Source: Candidatus Bipolaricaulota bacterium
Lineage (GTDB): Bacteria > Bipolaricaulota > Bipolaricaulia > RBG-16-55-9
Direction of reading: 5' to 3'
DNA length: 9,034 nt
Assembly (NCBI GenBank): GCA_015487455.1
Contig: WFPR01000090.1
Coordinates: 1 to 9,034, forward strand
Shown: piece by piece, positions 1 through 6,457 of the stretch
Layout: each line of letters begins with the position of its first letter
How positions within the stretch are numbered: the first letter of the stretch is position 1
The notes under the pieces: model-generated
Told to the model about the DNA's origin: nothing
Database searches by the model: none
The model's input: the letters and a program-made list of their open reading frames with translations, nothing else
Translations under genes and position numbers: made by a program

Positions 1-2
1 AC

Positions 3-1568
3 GTTCGGGTGGTTCAAGGGAGCGTCACGGAGGTGGCGACGGAGGCCCTCTGCTTGGGGGTGTTTCGGGGCGTTCGGGAGCTCGGCGGGGCGGCCCGGGC
101 CGTCGACCGGGCGCTGGACGGGCTGCTCCTCTCGCTCATCCGCGACGGCGACTTCCGGGGCGAGAGGGGCGAGACGCTCTGGGTGCCCACCCAGGGGCGG
201 CTCCCCGCCAAGCGGGTGCTGCTCGTGGGGCTCGGCGAGCGCGAGGCGTTCAACGCAGATGGGGTGCGGGAGGCGATGGCCGCGGCCGCCCGCGCCGCCG
301 AGCGCTGGGGGGAGCTCGTGACGGTCGCCCACGGGGCGGGCGTCGGCGGGCTTGAGCCCCGCGTGGCCGCCCAGGCCCTCGTCGAGGGGGCCGTGCTGGG
401 GACGTACCGCTTCGAGCGCCATCGGCGTCAATCCCGCCAAGGGAGCGGGCTGAAGGGCCTCACGATCGTCGAGGCCGACGGGACGAAGATCCCCGAGCTG
501 GAGGCGGGCGCCCGGGCGGGGCACGTTCTTGCGGAGGCGGCCTGCTTCGCCCGCGACCTGGCGAACGAGCCGGGCAACGCGCTCCCGCCGCGGGCGCTGG
601 CCGAGCGCGCCCGACAGCTCGCGGACGAGCGGGGGCTCCGCTGCACGGTCCTCGACGAGCGCGCCCTGGAGGCCGAGAAGCTGAACGGCATCCTGGGCGT
701 GGCCCGGGGGAGCGAGGAGCCGCCCCGGCTGATCGTGCTCGAGCACGCGCCCGAGGGCCTGGAAAGCGAGCCCCCATACGTGCTCGTCGGCAAGGGGGTC
801 ACGTTCGACAGCGGGGGGATCTCGCTCAAGGCCCGCGAGGGGATGGACGCGATGAAGTACGACATGGCCGGGGCGGCGGCCGTCCTCGGCGCCCTGAGGG
901 CCGTCGCGGCGCTCGGGCTGCCCGTCCGGGTGGTCGGGCTCGTCCCCGCCGTGGAGAACCTGCCGAGCGGGCGGGCGCTCAAGCCCGGCGACGTGCTCCC
1001 GCTCGCGGGCGGCGCCAAGAGCGTCGAGATCACCAACACGGACGCCGAGGGCCGCCTGATCCTGGCCGACGCGCTCCACTACGCGAAGCGCTTCCGCCCC
1101 AGGGCCGTGGTGGACCTGGCCACGCTCACGGGCGCCTGCGTCGTGGCGCTGGGCAAGGAGGCCGCCGGGCTCTTCGGGAACGACCCCGGGCTGCTGAGCC
1201 GGCTGAAGCGGGCGGCCGAGCGGAGCGGCGAGCGCGTCTGGGAGCTGCCCCTCTTCGACGAGTACAAGGCGCTGCTCAAGAGCGAGGTCGCGGACCTGAA
1301 GAACTCCGTGCTGGGCCGGGGCGGCGGGCTGCCCCAGGCGGGCGCGATCGCCGGGGCGATGTTCCTGCGGGAGTTCGTGGGCTCCGAGTACCCCTGGGCG
1401 CACCTCGACATCGCGGGGACGGCCTACGACGTCGAGACCCGGCTCTACTGCCCGAAGGGCGCGACGGGCTACGGCGTCCGCCTGCTCGCCGAGTGGCTCC
1501 TCGACGTGAGCGCGTCTGCAGGCTCAAGCCCTCGGGCAGAACGCCCTCGGCCCGAGACCGGGCGCTGA
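3..1568 (+). CDS. pepA: Leucyl aminopeptidase (M17 family), 5' end probably cut by the window
   Basis: Cytosolic two-metal exopeptidase that removes N-terminal residues from peptides; M17 enzymes are usually hexamers. The frame is open to the left edge and the first visible start is GTG at 9, numbered here as residue 1. Family members usually begin a few residues before a V-x-G-S segment like this one, so the true start is probably 2-4 codons upstream. An N-terminal macro-like domain (about 1-170) precedes the catalytic domain. All expected metal and catalytic residues are seen: K262, D267, K274 and D285 in VGKGVTFDSGG...LK...KYDMAG, then D345, E347 and R349 in the M17 signature NTDAEGRL. Their spacing matches E. 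coli PepA. About 519 residues, slightly long because of a polar Ser/Arg/Pro-rich tail after the conserved LLAEWLL. A GC hairpin follows the stop. Family call is firm; substrate preference is unknown. Confidence 0.95.
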   Translation, partial: VRVVQGSVTEVATEALCLGVFRGVRELGGAARAVDRALDGLLLSLIRDGDFRGERGETLWVPTQGRLPAKRVLLVGLGEREAFNADGVREAMAAAARAAERWGELVTVAHGAGVGGLEPRVAAQALVEGAVLGTYRFERHRRQSRQGSGLKGLTIVEADGTKIPELEAGARAGHVLAEAACFARDLANEPGNALPPRALAERARQLADERGLRCTVLDERALEAEKLNGILGVARGSEEPPRLIVLEHAPEGLESEPPYVLVGKGVTFDSGGISLKAREGMDAMKYDMAGAAAVLGALRAVAALGLPVRVVGLVPAVENLPSGRALKPGDVLPLAGGAKSVEITNTDAEGRLILADALHYAKRFRPRAVVDLATLTGACVVALGKEAAGLFGNDPGLLSRLKRAAERSGERVWELPLFDEYKALLKSEVADLKNSVLGRGGGLPQAGAIAGAMFLREFVGSEYPWAHLDIAGTAYDVETRLYCPKGATGYGVRLLAEWLLDVSASAGSSPRAERPRPETGR

Positions 1569-1585
1569 ACCGAACGCCCCGCCGG

Positions 1586-1613
1586 GAGCGCGCGGTTGAG
1601 GGGCCGCGCGCTC
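1586..1613 (+). terminator. GC hairpin after pepA, possible terminator
   Basis: A perfect 10-bp inverted repeat, GAGCGCGCGG (1586-1595) and CCGCGCGCTC (1604-1613), with an 8-nt loop, lies 17 nt after the pepA stop. There is no T-tract after it, so it is not a standard intrinsic terminator. It could weaken read-through or protect the pepA mRNA end. Its loop overlaps the -35 element of the downstream promoter. Confidence 0.45.
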
Positions 1614-1624
1614 ATCGTGTATCA
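1596..1624 (+). promoter_or_regulatory. Putative sigma70-type promoter for the M3 peptidase gene
   Basis: TTGAGG (1596-1601, four of six matches to TTGACA) is followed after exactly 17 nt by TATCAT (1619-1624, five of six matches to TATAAT). Transcription would start near 1631, giving a leader of about 65 nt before the ATG at 1697. The leader is distinctly more AT-rich than the surrounding genes. This is the best promoter match I found in the window, judged by eye only. Confidence 0.55.
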
Positions 1625-1681
1625 TCCGTGCAGCAAGCCTCAAATAGGGGATTTCAACGCACTCAAAGATCAAAGAGGACC

Positions 1682-1688
1682 AAGGAGG
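1682..1688 (+). promoter_or_regulatory. Shine-Dalgarno site setting the M3 peptidase start
   Basis: AAGGAGG sits 8 nt before the ATG at 1697. It decides the start: the frame is open upstream to 1493, but that upstream part overlaps the end of pepA and does not look like M3 protein. Confidence 0.85.
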
Positions 1689-1696
1689 TCGGTCGG

Positions 1697-3412
1697 ATGG
1701 TGCTGGACCCTCGCAGGTTGCCCCGCGACTACCCACGGCGGTTCGTCCCGGAGGCGCTCGACGCGGGCGACTGGACGCAGCTGGAGCCCCTCTTCGACGA
1801 GCTGGAGCGGCGGGAGTTGAGCACGCCCGAGGCGCTGGAGCGCTGGCTGCTCGACCGCTCCGAGCTTACGGCCGTCATCCGCGAGGAGGGCACGGTCCGC
1901 TACATCCGCATGACGTGTCAGACGGACAACCCCGATTACGAGAAGGCGTACCTGCACTTCGTCGAGGAGATCGAGCCCAAGCTCAAGCCCCGCTTCCACC
2001 GGCTGGACGAGCTGTACGTCAGGAGCCCGGCCCGCGCGCGCCTCCCCGAGGCCCGCTACCTCGTGCTCGATCGCAAGCTGCGGAACAGCGTCGAGCTGTT
2101 CCGGGAGGCGAACGTGCCCCTCGAGACGGAGGAGGAGAAGCTGGGGCAGCGCTACCAGAAGATCACGGGCGCGATGACGGTGCGCTACGACGGCCGGGAG
2201 CAGACGCTCCAGCAGATGGCCCGCTACCTGGAGGAGCCCGACCGCGCCGTCCGCCAGGAGGCGTGGGAGCTCATCGTGGAGCGGCGCCTCCGCGACAAGG
2301 ACGAGCTGGACGAGATCTTCGACGAGCTGCTCCGGCTGCGCCAGCAAATTGCGGAGAACGCCGGGTTCGCCAACTACCGCGATTACGCGTTCAAGAAGCG
2401 GGAGCGCTTCGACTACACGCCTGAAGACTGTGAGGAGTTCCACGAGGCCGTCGAGCGGCACGTCGTGCCGCTGATGCGCGCGCTGCAGCGCCGGCGCCAG
2501 GCGGAGCTGGGCGTCGACGAGCTGCGCCCCTGGGACCTGAACGTCGACCCGGAGGGGAAGCCGCCGCTGCGGCCCTTCTCGAGCGCGAAGGAGCTCGTGG
2601 AGGGCTGCTGCGAGGTCTTCTCGCGGGTCGACCCCGAGCTGGGGGCGCAGTTCGGGCGGCTGGCCGAGCTGGGCCTTTTAGATCTGGAGAGCCGCAAGGG
2701 GAAGGCGCCCGGCGGCTACCAGGCCACGCTGGAGGAGCGCCGCCTGCCTTTCATCTTCATGAACGCCGTCGGGCGCGACTCGGACGTGCGGACGCTGCTC
2801 CACGAGGGCGGCCACGCCTTCCACACCTTCGCCGTCCGCGACGAGCCCTTGGTCGCTTATCGTCATGCGCCCCTGGAGTTCGCCGAGGTCGCGTCCATGG
2901 GGATGGAGCTGCTGAGCGCGCCCCATCTGGACGTCTTCTACAGCCCGGCGGACGCGGACCGCTCCCGCCGACGGCACCTGGAGACCATCGTCACCCTGCT
3001 CTGCTGGATCGCGACCATCGACGCGTTCCAGCACTGGCTCTACACCCACCCCGGCCACCCGCGCGAGGCACGTCTGGCGAAGTGGGTCGAGCTGCACGAG
3101 CGCTTCGGCGGGCTCGAGAGCTGGGCCGGGTACGAGGACGCGCTCCGCTGGGGCTGGCAGCGACAGCTCCATTTGTACCTGCACCCCTTCTACTACATCG
3201 AGTACGGGATCGCGCAGCTCGGGGCGCTGGGCCTCTGGCTCCGGTCGCAGCAGAACTACGAGGAGGCCGTCCGGCTCTACAGGCGAGCGCTGGCGCTGGG
3301 CGGCTCGCGCCCGCTGCCGGAGCTGTTCGAGGCGGCCGGGCTGCCGTTCGACTTCGGCGAGGGGGCCGTCTCCCGAGCGGCCGCGGGGCTCGAGCGGGCG
3401 CTCGGGCTCTGA
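1697..3412 (+). CDS. M3-family oligoendopeptidase (PepF-like zinc metallopeptidase)
   Basis: Predicted zinc endopeptidase that cuts short peptides in the cytosol; 571 residues, the usual size for bacterial M3 oligoendopeptidases. The start at 1697 is set by AAGGAGG and by a natural N-terminus, MVLDPRRLP. The N-terminal two thirds is a charged alpha-helical region, as in the family's substrate channel. The zinc site is H369-E370-G-G-H373 within LLHEGGHAFH. E397 in EFAEVAS, 28 residues after H369, is the likely third ligand. A C-terminal segment with H496 and tyrosines Y499, Y500 and Y503 (HPFYYIEYG) matches the region supplying substrate- and transition-state-contacting residues in M3 enzymes. 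There is no signal peptide or membrane segment. It has its own promoter, so it is probably transcribed apart from pepA. The exact family name (PepF or a related M3 subfamily) and substrates are not certain. Confidence 0.92.
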   Translation: MVLDPRRLPRDYPRRFVPEALDAGDWTQLEPLFDELERRELSTPEALERWLLDRSELTAVIREEGTVRYIRMTCQTDNPDYEKAYLHFVEEIEPKLKPRFHRLDELYVRSPARARLPEARYLVLDRKLRNSVELFREANVPLETEEEKLGQRYQKITGAMTVRYDGREQTLQQMARYLEEPDRAVRQEAWELIVERRLRDKDELDEIFDELLRLRQQIAENAGFANYRDYAFKKRERFDYTPEDCEEFHEAVERHVVPLMRALQRRRQAELGVDELRPWDLNVDPEGKPPLRPFSSAKELVEGCCEVFSRVDPELGAQFGRLAELGLLDLESRKGKAPGGYQATLEERRLPFIFMNAVGRDSDVRTLLHEGGHAFHTFAVRDEPLVAYRHAPLEFAEVASMGMELLSAPHLDVFYSPADADRSRRRHLETIVTLLCWIATIDAFQHWLYTHPGHPREARLAKWVELHERFGGLESWAGYEDALRWGWQRQLHLYLHPFYYIEYGIAQLGALGLWLRSQQNYEEAVRLYRRALALGGSRPLPELFEAAGLPFDFGEGAVSRAAAGLERALGL

Positions 3413-3436
3413 CCTTCTGACCTCTGACCATTGACC
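3408..3436 (+). repeat. Short TCTGACC tandem repeat across the M3 stop codon
   Basis: TCTGACC occurs at 3408, 3416 and 3423, followed by TTGACC at 3431. The spacing is 8, 7 and 8 nt, and the first copy contains the M3 stop codon. The TGAs fall in all three + strand frames (3410 and 3425; 3418; 3432). Confidence 0.7.
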
Positions 3437-3460
3437 CTCCCCAATAAAAAAGGAGGTGGG

Positions 3461-3498
3461 CGGGACGGCCCTCGGGAGGTGGGGCGAGGGCCGTCCCG
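3461..3498 (+). terminator. Strong 14-bp GC hairpin after the M3 gene, possible terminator
   Basis: CGGGACGGCCCTCG (3461-3474) and CGAGGGCCGTCCCG (3485-3498) form a perfect 14-bp stem with a 10-nt purine-rich loop. It lies about 50 nt after the M3 stop. No T-tract follows on the + strand. On the opposite strand a T-run corresponding to 3446-3451 lies about 9 nt beyond the stem, further than is normal. It could be a non-canonical terminator or 3'-end stabiliser, or part of the larger structured region. Confidence 0.4.
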
Positions 3499-3730
3499 GG
3501 AGACCCTGAGGGAAAACCCTGCCCGCCGCTCCCCGTAGGCCCCCGCGTCTAGGGAGCGCGGGTGGGGAAAACCCCTCAAGGCCGATGGAGGGCCTCATCC
3601 CCTCCCCTGCCCTCCCGCCCGGGAGGCATCGTACCCACCGATCGTTAGAAAAGCGTTAAAAAGCGGAACGCTTGGGCAGACAGGCGTCCTTGGCCCCCTC
3701 GGCCCGGGCGCCTAGCCTCCCCCTTGCCAT

Positions 3731-3736
3731 GGAGGA
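3731..3736 (+). promoter_or_regulatory. Shine-Dalgarno site setting the murD start
   Basis: GGAGGA ends 4 nt before the ATG at 3741. This favours 3741 over the in-frame ATGs at 3729, which itself overlaps the site, and at 3750, which is too far away. Confidence 0.8.
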
Positions 3737-3740
3737 CGTC

Positions 3741-5108
3741 ATGAACGTCATGGGGCTGAAGCAGGCAGGGGTGAGGGTGACGGTGCTGGGCTACGGGCGG
3801 ACGGGGCGAGCCGTCGTCCGCCACCTCGCGCGGCGGGCCGTGCGCGTCTTCGTGAGCGAGAGCGCCGCGCTCCCCCCTGACGCCCGACGCGAGCTGAGCG
3901 CCTGGGGGGTTCCCTTCGAGGAGGGCGGGCACACGGAGCGCGCCCTCCGCGCGGACCTCGTCGTGGCCTCGCCGGGCGTCCCGTTCCGCTCGCCCCTGGT
4001 GCGGGAGGCCCGGCGCCGGGGCGTGCCCGTCCTGAGCGAGCTGGAGCTGGCCTACCGCCTTCTCCCCTCTAGCCCTCGGCTCAGGCTCGTCGCCGTCACG
4101 GGCACCGTGGGCAAGACCACGACGACCCACCTGATCGCCGCGCTCCTCCGGGCCCGCGGCCATCGGGTGGTGGTCGCGGGCAACGTCGGGCGGCCCCTCA
4201 TCGAGGCCGTGGACGCGGGCGAGATCGCCCCCGACGCGATCGTGGTGCTGGAGGTGAGCAGCTACCAGCTCGAGGGCGTTCGGCAGTTTAAGCCGCACGT
4301 CGGGGTCTTCACCCGCTTCGCGCCGCACCACCTCGACCGCCACGGCTCGCCCGCGCGCTACTTCGCCGTGAAGCGCCGCCTGTTCGCCCGCCAGGACGAG
4401 CGGGACGTCGCCGTCGTGCACGCCGAGCTGGTGCCCCGATTGTCAAGGCGCCTGCGCGCCCGCCTCCGCCCCTTCAGCGCTGATGACCCCGACGTTCAAG
4501 CTCGAGGGCTCGGGCTGCCCCCTCACCAGCGGGAGAACCTGGCCGCCGCGCTCACGGCCGCCCGCGGCCTCGACCCGACCGTCACGCTGGAGGGCCTCGA
4601 CGTCCACGGCGTGTTGAGGCGGCCCCACCGCTTGGAGCCGGTGGCCGAGCTGGACGGCGTGCGCTTCGTCAACGACTCGAAGGCGACGAGTCCCGAGGCG
4701 GTCCGCGCGGCGCTCGAGGCCCTCTCAAAGGAGGGGCCGCTGGTGCTGATCGCCGGCGGCTACGACGAGGGCCTCCCGCCGGAGCTGTTCGCCCGGGCAG
4801 TGCTCCCTCATGCTGAGCGCCTGGAAGCCGTCGTGTTGCTCGGGCAAACCCAGCGCGCCTGGGCCGAGGCCCTCCGGCGCGCGGGCGGCCCCCGTCCCCG
4901 CGTGCTGCAGCTGAGCGCCCTAGAGGAGGCCGTGCGCGCGGCCTGGGCGCTGCGCCCTCGGGTCTGCCTCCTCTCGCCGGGGGCGCCCAGCTTCGATCAA
5001 TTCCGCAGCTACGAGGAGCGAGGCGAGCGCTTCCGGCAAGCCGTCCGGGCCCTTGAGGCCCAGACACGGGTCACCCCCCCGCGTGATCAAGGCGCTCCGG
5101 CCCCTTAG
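3741..5108 (+). CDS. murD: UDP-N-acetylmuramoyl-L-alanine--D-glutamate ligase
   Basis: Cytosolic ATP-dependent ligase that adds D-Glu to UDP-MurNAc-L-Ala in peptidoglycan precursor synthesis; 455 residues. Domain 1 begins VLGYGRTGRAVV and contains the ASPGVP segment. The central ATPase domain has P-loop GTVGKTTTT (K125) and EVSSYQLE (E171, Mg). It continues with HHLDRHGS (H197, matching E. coli H183) and K211, at the place of the carbamylated lysine. The C-terminal domain has FVNDSKAT (N311), IAGGYDEG and LLSPGAPSFDQF, all MurD hallmarks. Odd points: the usual N-x-T-x-D-H before LDRH is R192-F-A-P-H196-H197, and the usual H-N-x-x-N is H262-Q-R-E-N266. The stretch between K211 and H262 is roughly 18 residues shorter than in E. 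coli MurD. The frame is intact and the rest is well conserved, so it is probably active. It is the first cluster gene, 98 nt before ftsW. Confidence 0.94.
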   Translation: MNVMGLKQAGVRVTVLGYGRTGRAVVRHLARRAVRVFVSESAALPPDARRELSAWGVPFEEGGHTERALRADLVVASPGVPFRSPLVREARRRGVPVLSELELAYRLLPSSPRLRLVAVTGTVGKTTTTHLIAALLRARGHRVVVAGNVGRPLIEAVDAGEIAPDAIVVLEVSSYQLEGVRQFKPHVGVFTRFAPHHLDRHGSPARYFAVKRRLFARQDERDVAVVHAELVPRLSRRLRARLRPFSADDPDVQARGLGLPPHQRENLAAALTAARGLDPTVTLEGLDVHGVLRRPHRLEPVAELDGVRFVNDSKATSPEAVRAALEALSKEGPLVLIAGGYDEGLPPELFARAVLPHAERLEAVVLLGQTQRAWAEALRRAGGPRPRVLQLSALEEAVRAAWALRPRVCLLSPGAPSFDQFRSYEERGERFRQAVRALEAQTRVTPPRDQGAPAP

Positions 5109-5180
5109 CAGGGGTCCTTCGGCCGATCCCCGCCGGGCCCTACAACTTCAACGCGCTTGGAGCGCCTTGACCGCCGCCAA

Positions 5181-5197
5181 AGGGGAGGGAAGGAGAG
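5181..5197 (+). promoter_or_regulatory. Purine-rich ribosome binding region of ftsW
   Basis: AGGGGAGGGAAGGAGAG lies just before two in-frame starts. AGGAGAG ends 9 nt before the ATG at 5207. The GGGAGGG part ends 8 nt before the GTG at 5198. The ATG is preferred, but the GTG would add only three residues. Confidence 0.6.
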
Positions 5198-5206
5198 GTG
5201 CCAGCC

Positions 5207-6457
5207 ATGGGCCGGAGGGGGCCGTCGCGTTCGCAGCCAGCCTCGCTCGCGGGGCCTGCGGGCGCCTCAGGGATGGACTTCCCGCTGCTCGGGCTCGCCG
5301 TCGCGCTGACGCTCCTCGGGCTGGTCATGGTCGCCTCGGCGGGGCAGCCCCTCGGGCCGGGGCGGCTCTTCCTCCGGCAGCTCGTCGCGGCGCTGCTGGG
5401 CTTGGCGCTGCTGCTCGGGCTCGCGCGCCTCGACCACTCCAGGCTGCTCACCTACGACGGCGCGCTCCTGCTGGTCGCCGTGGGGCTGACGCTGCTGACG
5501 TTCGTGCCCGCGCTGGCCCCCGACGGGCTGTGGCTCGAGCTGGGGCCGCTGTCGTTCCAGCCGACGGAGCTGCTCAAGCTCGCCCTGATCGTCTTCCTGG
5601 CCGCCTCGCTCACCCGCAAGCGCGAGCGCGGCGAGCTGGAGCGCTTCACGACGGGCGCGCTCCCCTGCTATGCCCTGTGGGCGGTCCTCTCGCTGATCGC
5701 CGTGCTCCAGCCCGACTTCGCCCTGGTCGTCGTCTACGGCGCGATCGTCGCCTTCATGCTGTTCATGGCGGGCGCGCCCCTGCGCCATCTCGTGGGGCCG
5801 GCGCTCGCGGCCCTGCCCCTGATGGGGCTGCTCCTCTGGCTGGCCCCGTATCGCCGGGAGCGGCTCCTCGCCTACTTAAACCCCTTCGCCGACCCGCAGG
5901 GCTCGGGCTACCACGTGCTCCAGTCGCTGACCGCGCTCGGCTCCGGCGGGCTGCTGGGGCGGGGGCTGGGCGCCGGGCGCGAGAAGTGGCTCTACCTCCC
6001 CTCCGCCTACAACGACTTCATCGTGGCCGTCATCGGGGAGGAGATGGGGCTCCTCGGGACGCTGCTCGTGGTGGGGCTCTTCGTGGCGCTGGGCTGGCGG
6101 GGCTGGCGGATCGCGCGCCGCGCGCCCGACGCCTTCGGGTTCCTCCTGGCCTCGGGGATCACGTTTGCGCTCTCGTTCCAGGCCGCGATCAACCTGGGCG
6201 TGGCCGTGGGCGCGCTCCCCGTCACGGGGCTCACGCTCCCCTTCGTCAGCTACGGCGGCTCCTCGCTCGTCGTGTCGCTGGCCATGGTCGGGCTCCTGCT
6301 CAGCGTCGCCCGGGCGGGCGCCGAGCGCGGGCCCGCCCCGACCCCGACGGTCGCGTCCTTACGGGCGAAAGGAGGCACGGTTGGCTGCCACTCGACGGGT
6401 CCTGGTGGCCGGGGGAGGCACCGGCGGCCACTTCTACCCGGCCTGGGCGCTCCTTGA
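5207..6457 (+). CDS. ftsW: Septal peptidoglycan glycosyltransferase FtsW (SEDS family)
   Basis: Integral membrane lipid II polymerase of the divisome, normally paired with a class B PBP; 416 residues from the ATG at 5207. A short polar N-terminus (about 22 residues) is followed by roughly ten hydrophobic segments, the first at about 25-44. SEDS motifs in order: SFQPTELLKLALIVFLA; the large loop with RRERLLAYLNPFADP and GSGYHVLQSLTALGSGG; YLPSAYNDFIVAVIGEE with D270 at the catalytic aspartate position; and PFVSYGGSSL. RodA is the alternative, but the place between murD and murG makes FtsW the better call. The last 40 or so residues after LLSVARAG are not conserved-looking. Their final 77 nt overlap murG in another frame, so this tail probably arose by loss of an earlier stop. 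The gap from murD has no clear promoter. Confidence 0.93.
   Translation: MGRRGPSRSQPASLAGPAGASGMDFPLLGLAVALTLLGLVMVASAGQPLGPGRLFLRQLVAALLGLALLLGLARLDHSRLLTYDGALLLVAVGLTLLTFVPALAPDGLWLELGPLSFQPTELLKLALIVFLAASLTRKRERGELERFTTGALPCYALWAVLSLIAVLQPDFALVVVYGAIVAFMLFMAGAPLRHLVGPALAALPLMGLLLWLAPYRRERLLAYLNPFADPQGSGYHVLQSLTALGSGGLLGRGLGAGREKWLYLPSAYNDFIVAVIGEEMGLLGTLLVVGLFVALGWRGWRIARRAPDAFGFLLASGITFALSFQAAINLGVAVGALPVTGLTLPFVSYGGSSLVVSLAMVGLLLSVARAGAERGPAPTPTVASLRAKGGTVGCHSTGPGGRGRHRRPLLPGLGAP
6368..6375 (+). promoter_or_regulatory. Shine-Dalgarno site inside ftsW that sets a TTG start for murG
   Basis: AAAGGAGG lies 5 nt before the TTG at 6381. No ATG or GTG in the murG frame lies between it and the conserved GGGTGGH loop except a GTG at 6402, which would remove the first beta-strand. 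This supports the TTG. Confidence 0.85.

Larger units (their letters stand above)
3413..3740 (+). other. Gene-free 328-nt intergenic region with serial hairpins, murD leader
   Basis: No convincing coding sequence is seen on either strand. After the 14-bp hairpin come AGGG-AAAA-CCCT (3509-3520), CCCGCG/CGCGGG (3542-3547 with 3557-3562), GGGG-AAAA-CCCC (3564-3575), AGGCC/GGCCT (3579-3583 with 3591-3595), CCTCCCG/CGGGAGG (3611-3617 with 3620-3626) and AAGCGTT/AACGCTT (3651-3657 with 3667-3673). The stretch 3640-3670 is relatively AT-rich. I do not recognise a known riboswitch, SRP RNA, RNase P RNA, tmRNA or 6S RNA, nor a clear -35/-10 pair. The murD operon promoter should lie here because murD has no nearby upstream cluster gene. 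It may be an untranslated leader, a terminator region plus promoter, or a non-coding RNA. Confidence 0.5.

Noticed and set aside
3431..3448. TTGACC plus AATAAA as a promoter after the M3 gene
   Set aside because: The spacing between them is only 6 nt, and no -10-like sequence lies 15-19 nt after TTGACC.
3479..3538. A 19-codon GTG-started reading frame inside the leader (possible leader peptide)
   Set aside because: The nearest GGAGG is too far from the GTG and the frame overlaps the strong 14-bp hairpin. There is no run of a single regulatory amino acid.
2678..3598. Long open frame of 306 codons on the - strand over the M3 gene and part of the intergenic region
   Set aside because: It is mostly the complement of the M3 coding sequence. 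Its product is low-complexity Arg/Pro/Ala/Glu-rich with no recognisable fold, as expected in high-GC DNA.
3690..3718. TTGGCC and TAGCCT at 17-nt spacing as the murD promoter
   Set aside because: Only three of six matches in each element, which is too weak in GC-rich DNA to call.
3672..3740. Longer murD N-terminus starting at TTG 3672
   Set aside because: It overlaps the last leader hairpin, adds non-family residues and ignores the well-placed GGAGGA before ATG 3741.
5109..5206. Promoter or terminator between murD and ftsW
   Set aside because: Only a 4-bp hairpin and poor -10-like strings are seen, so the genes are more simply co-transcribed.
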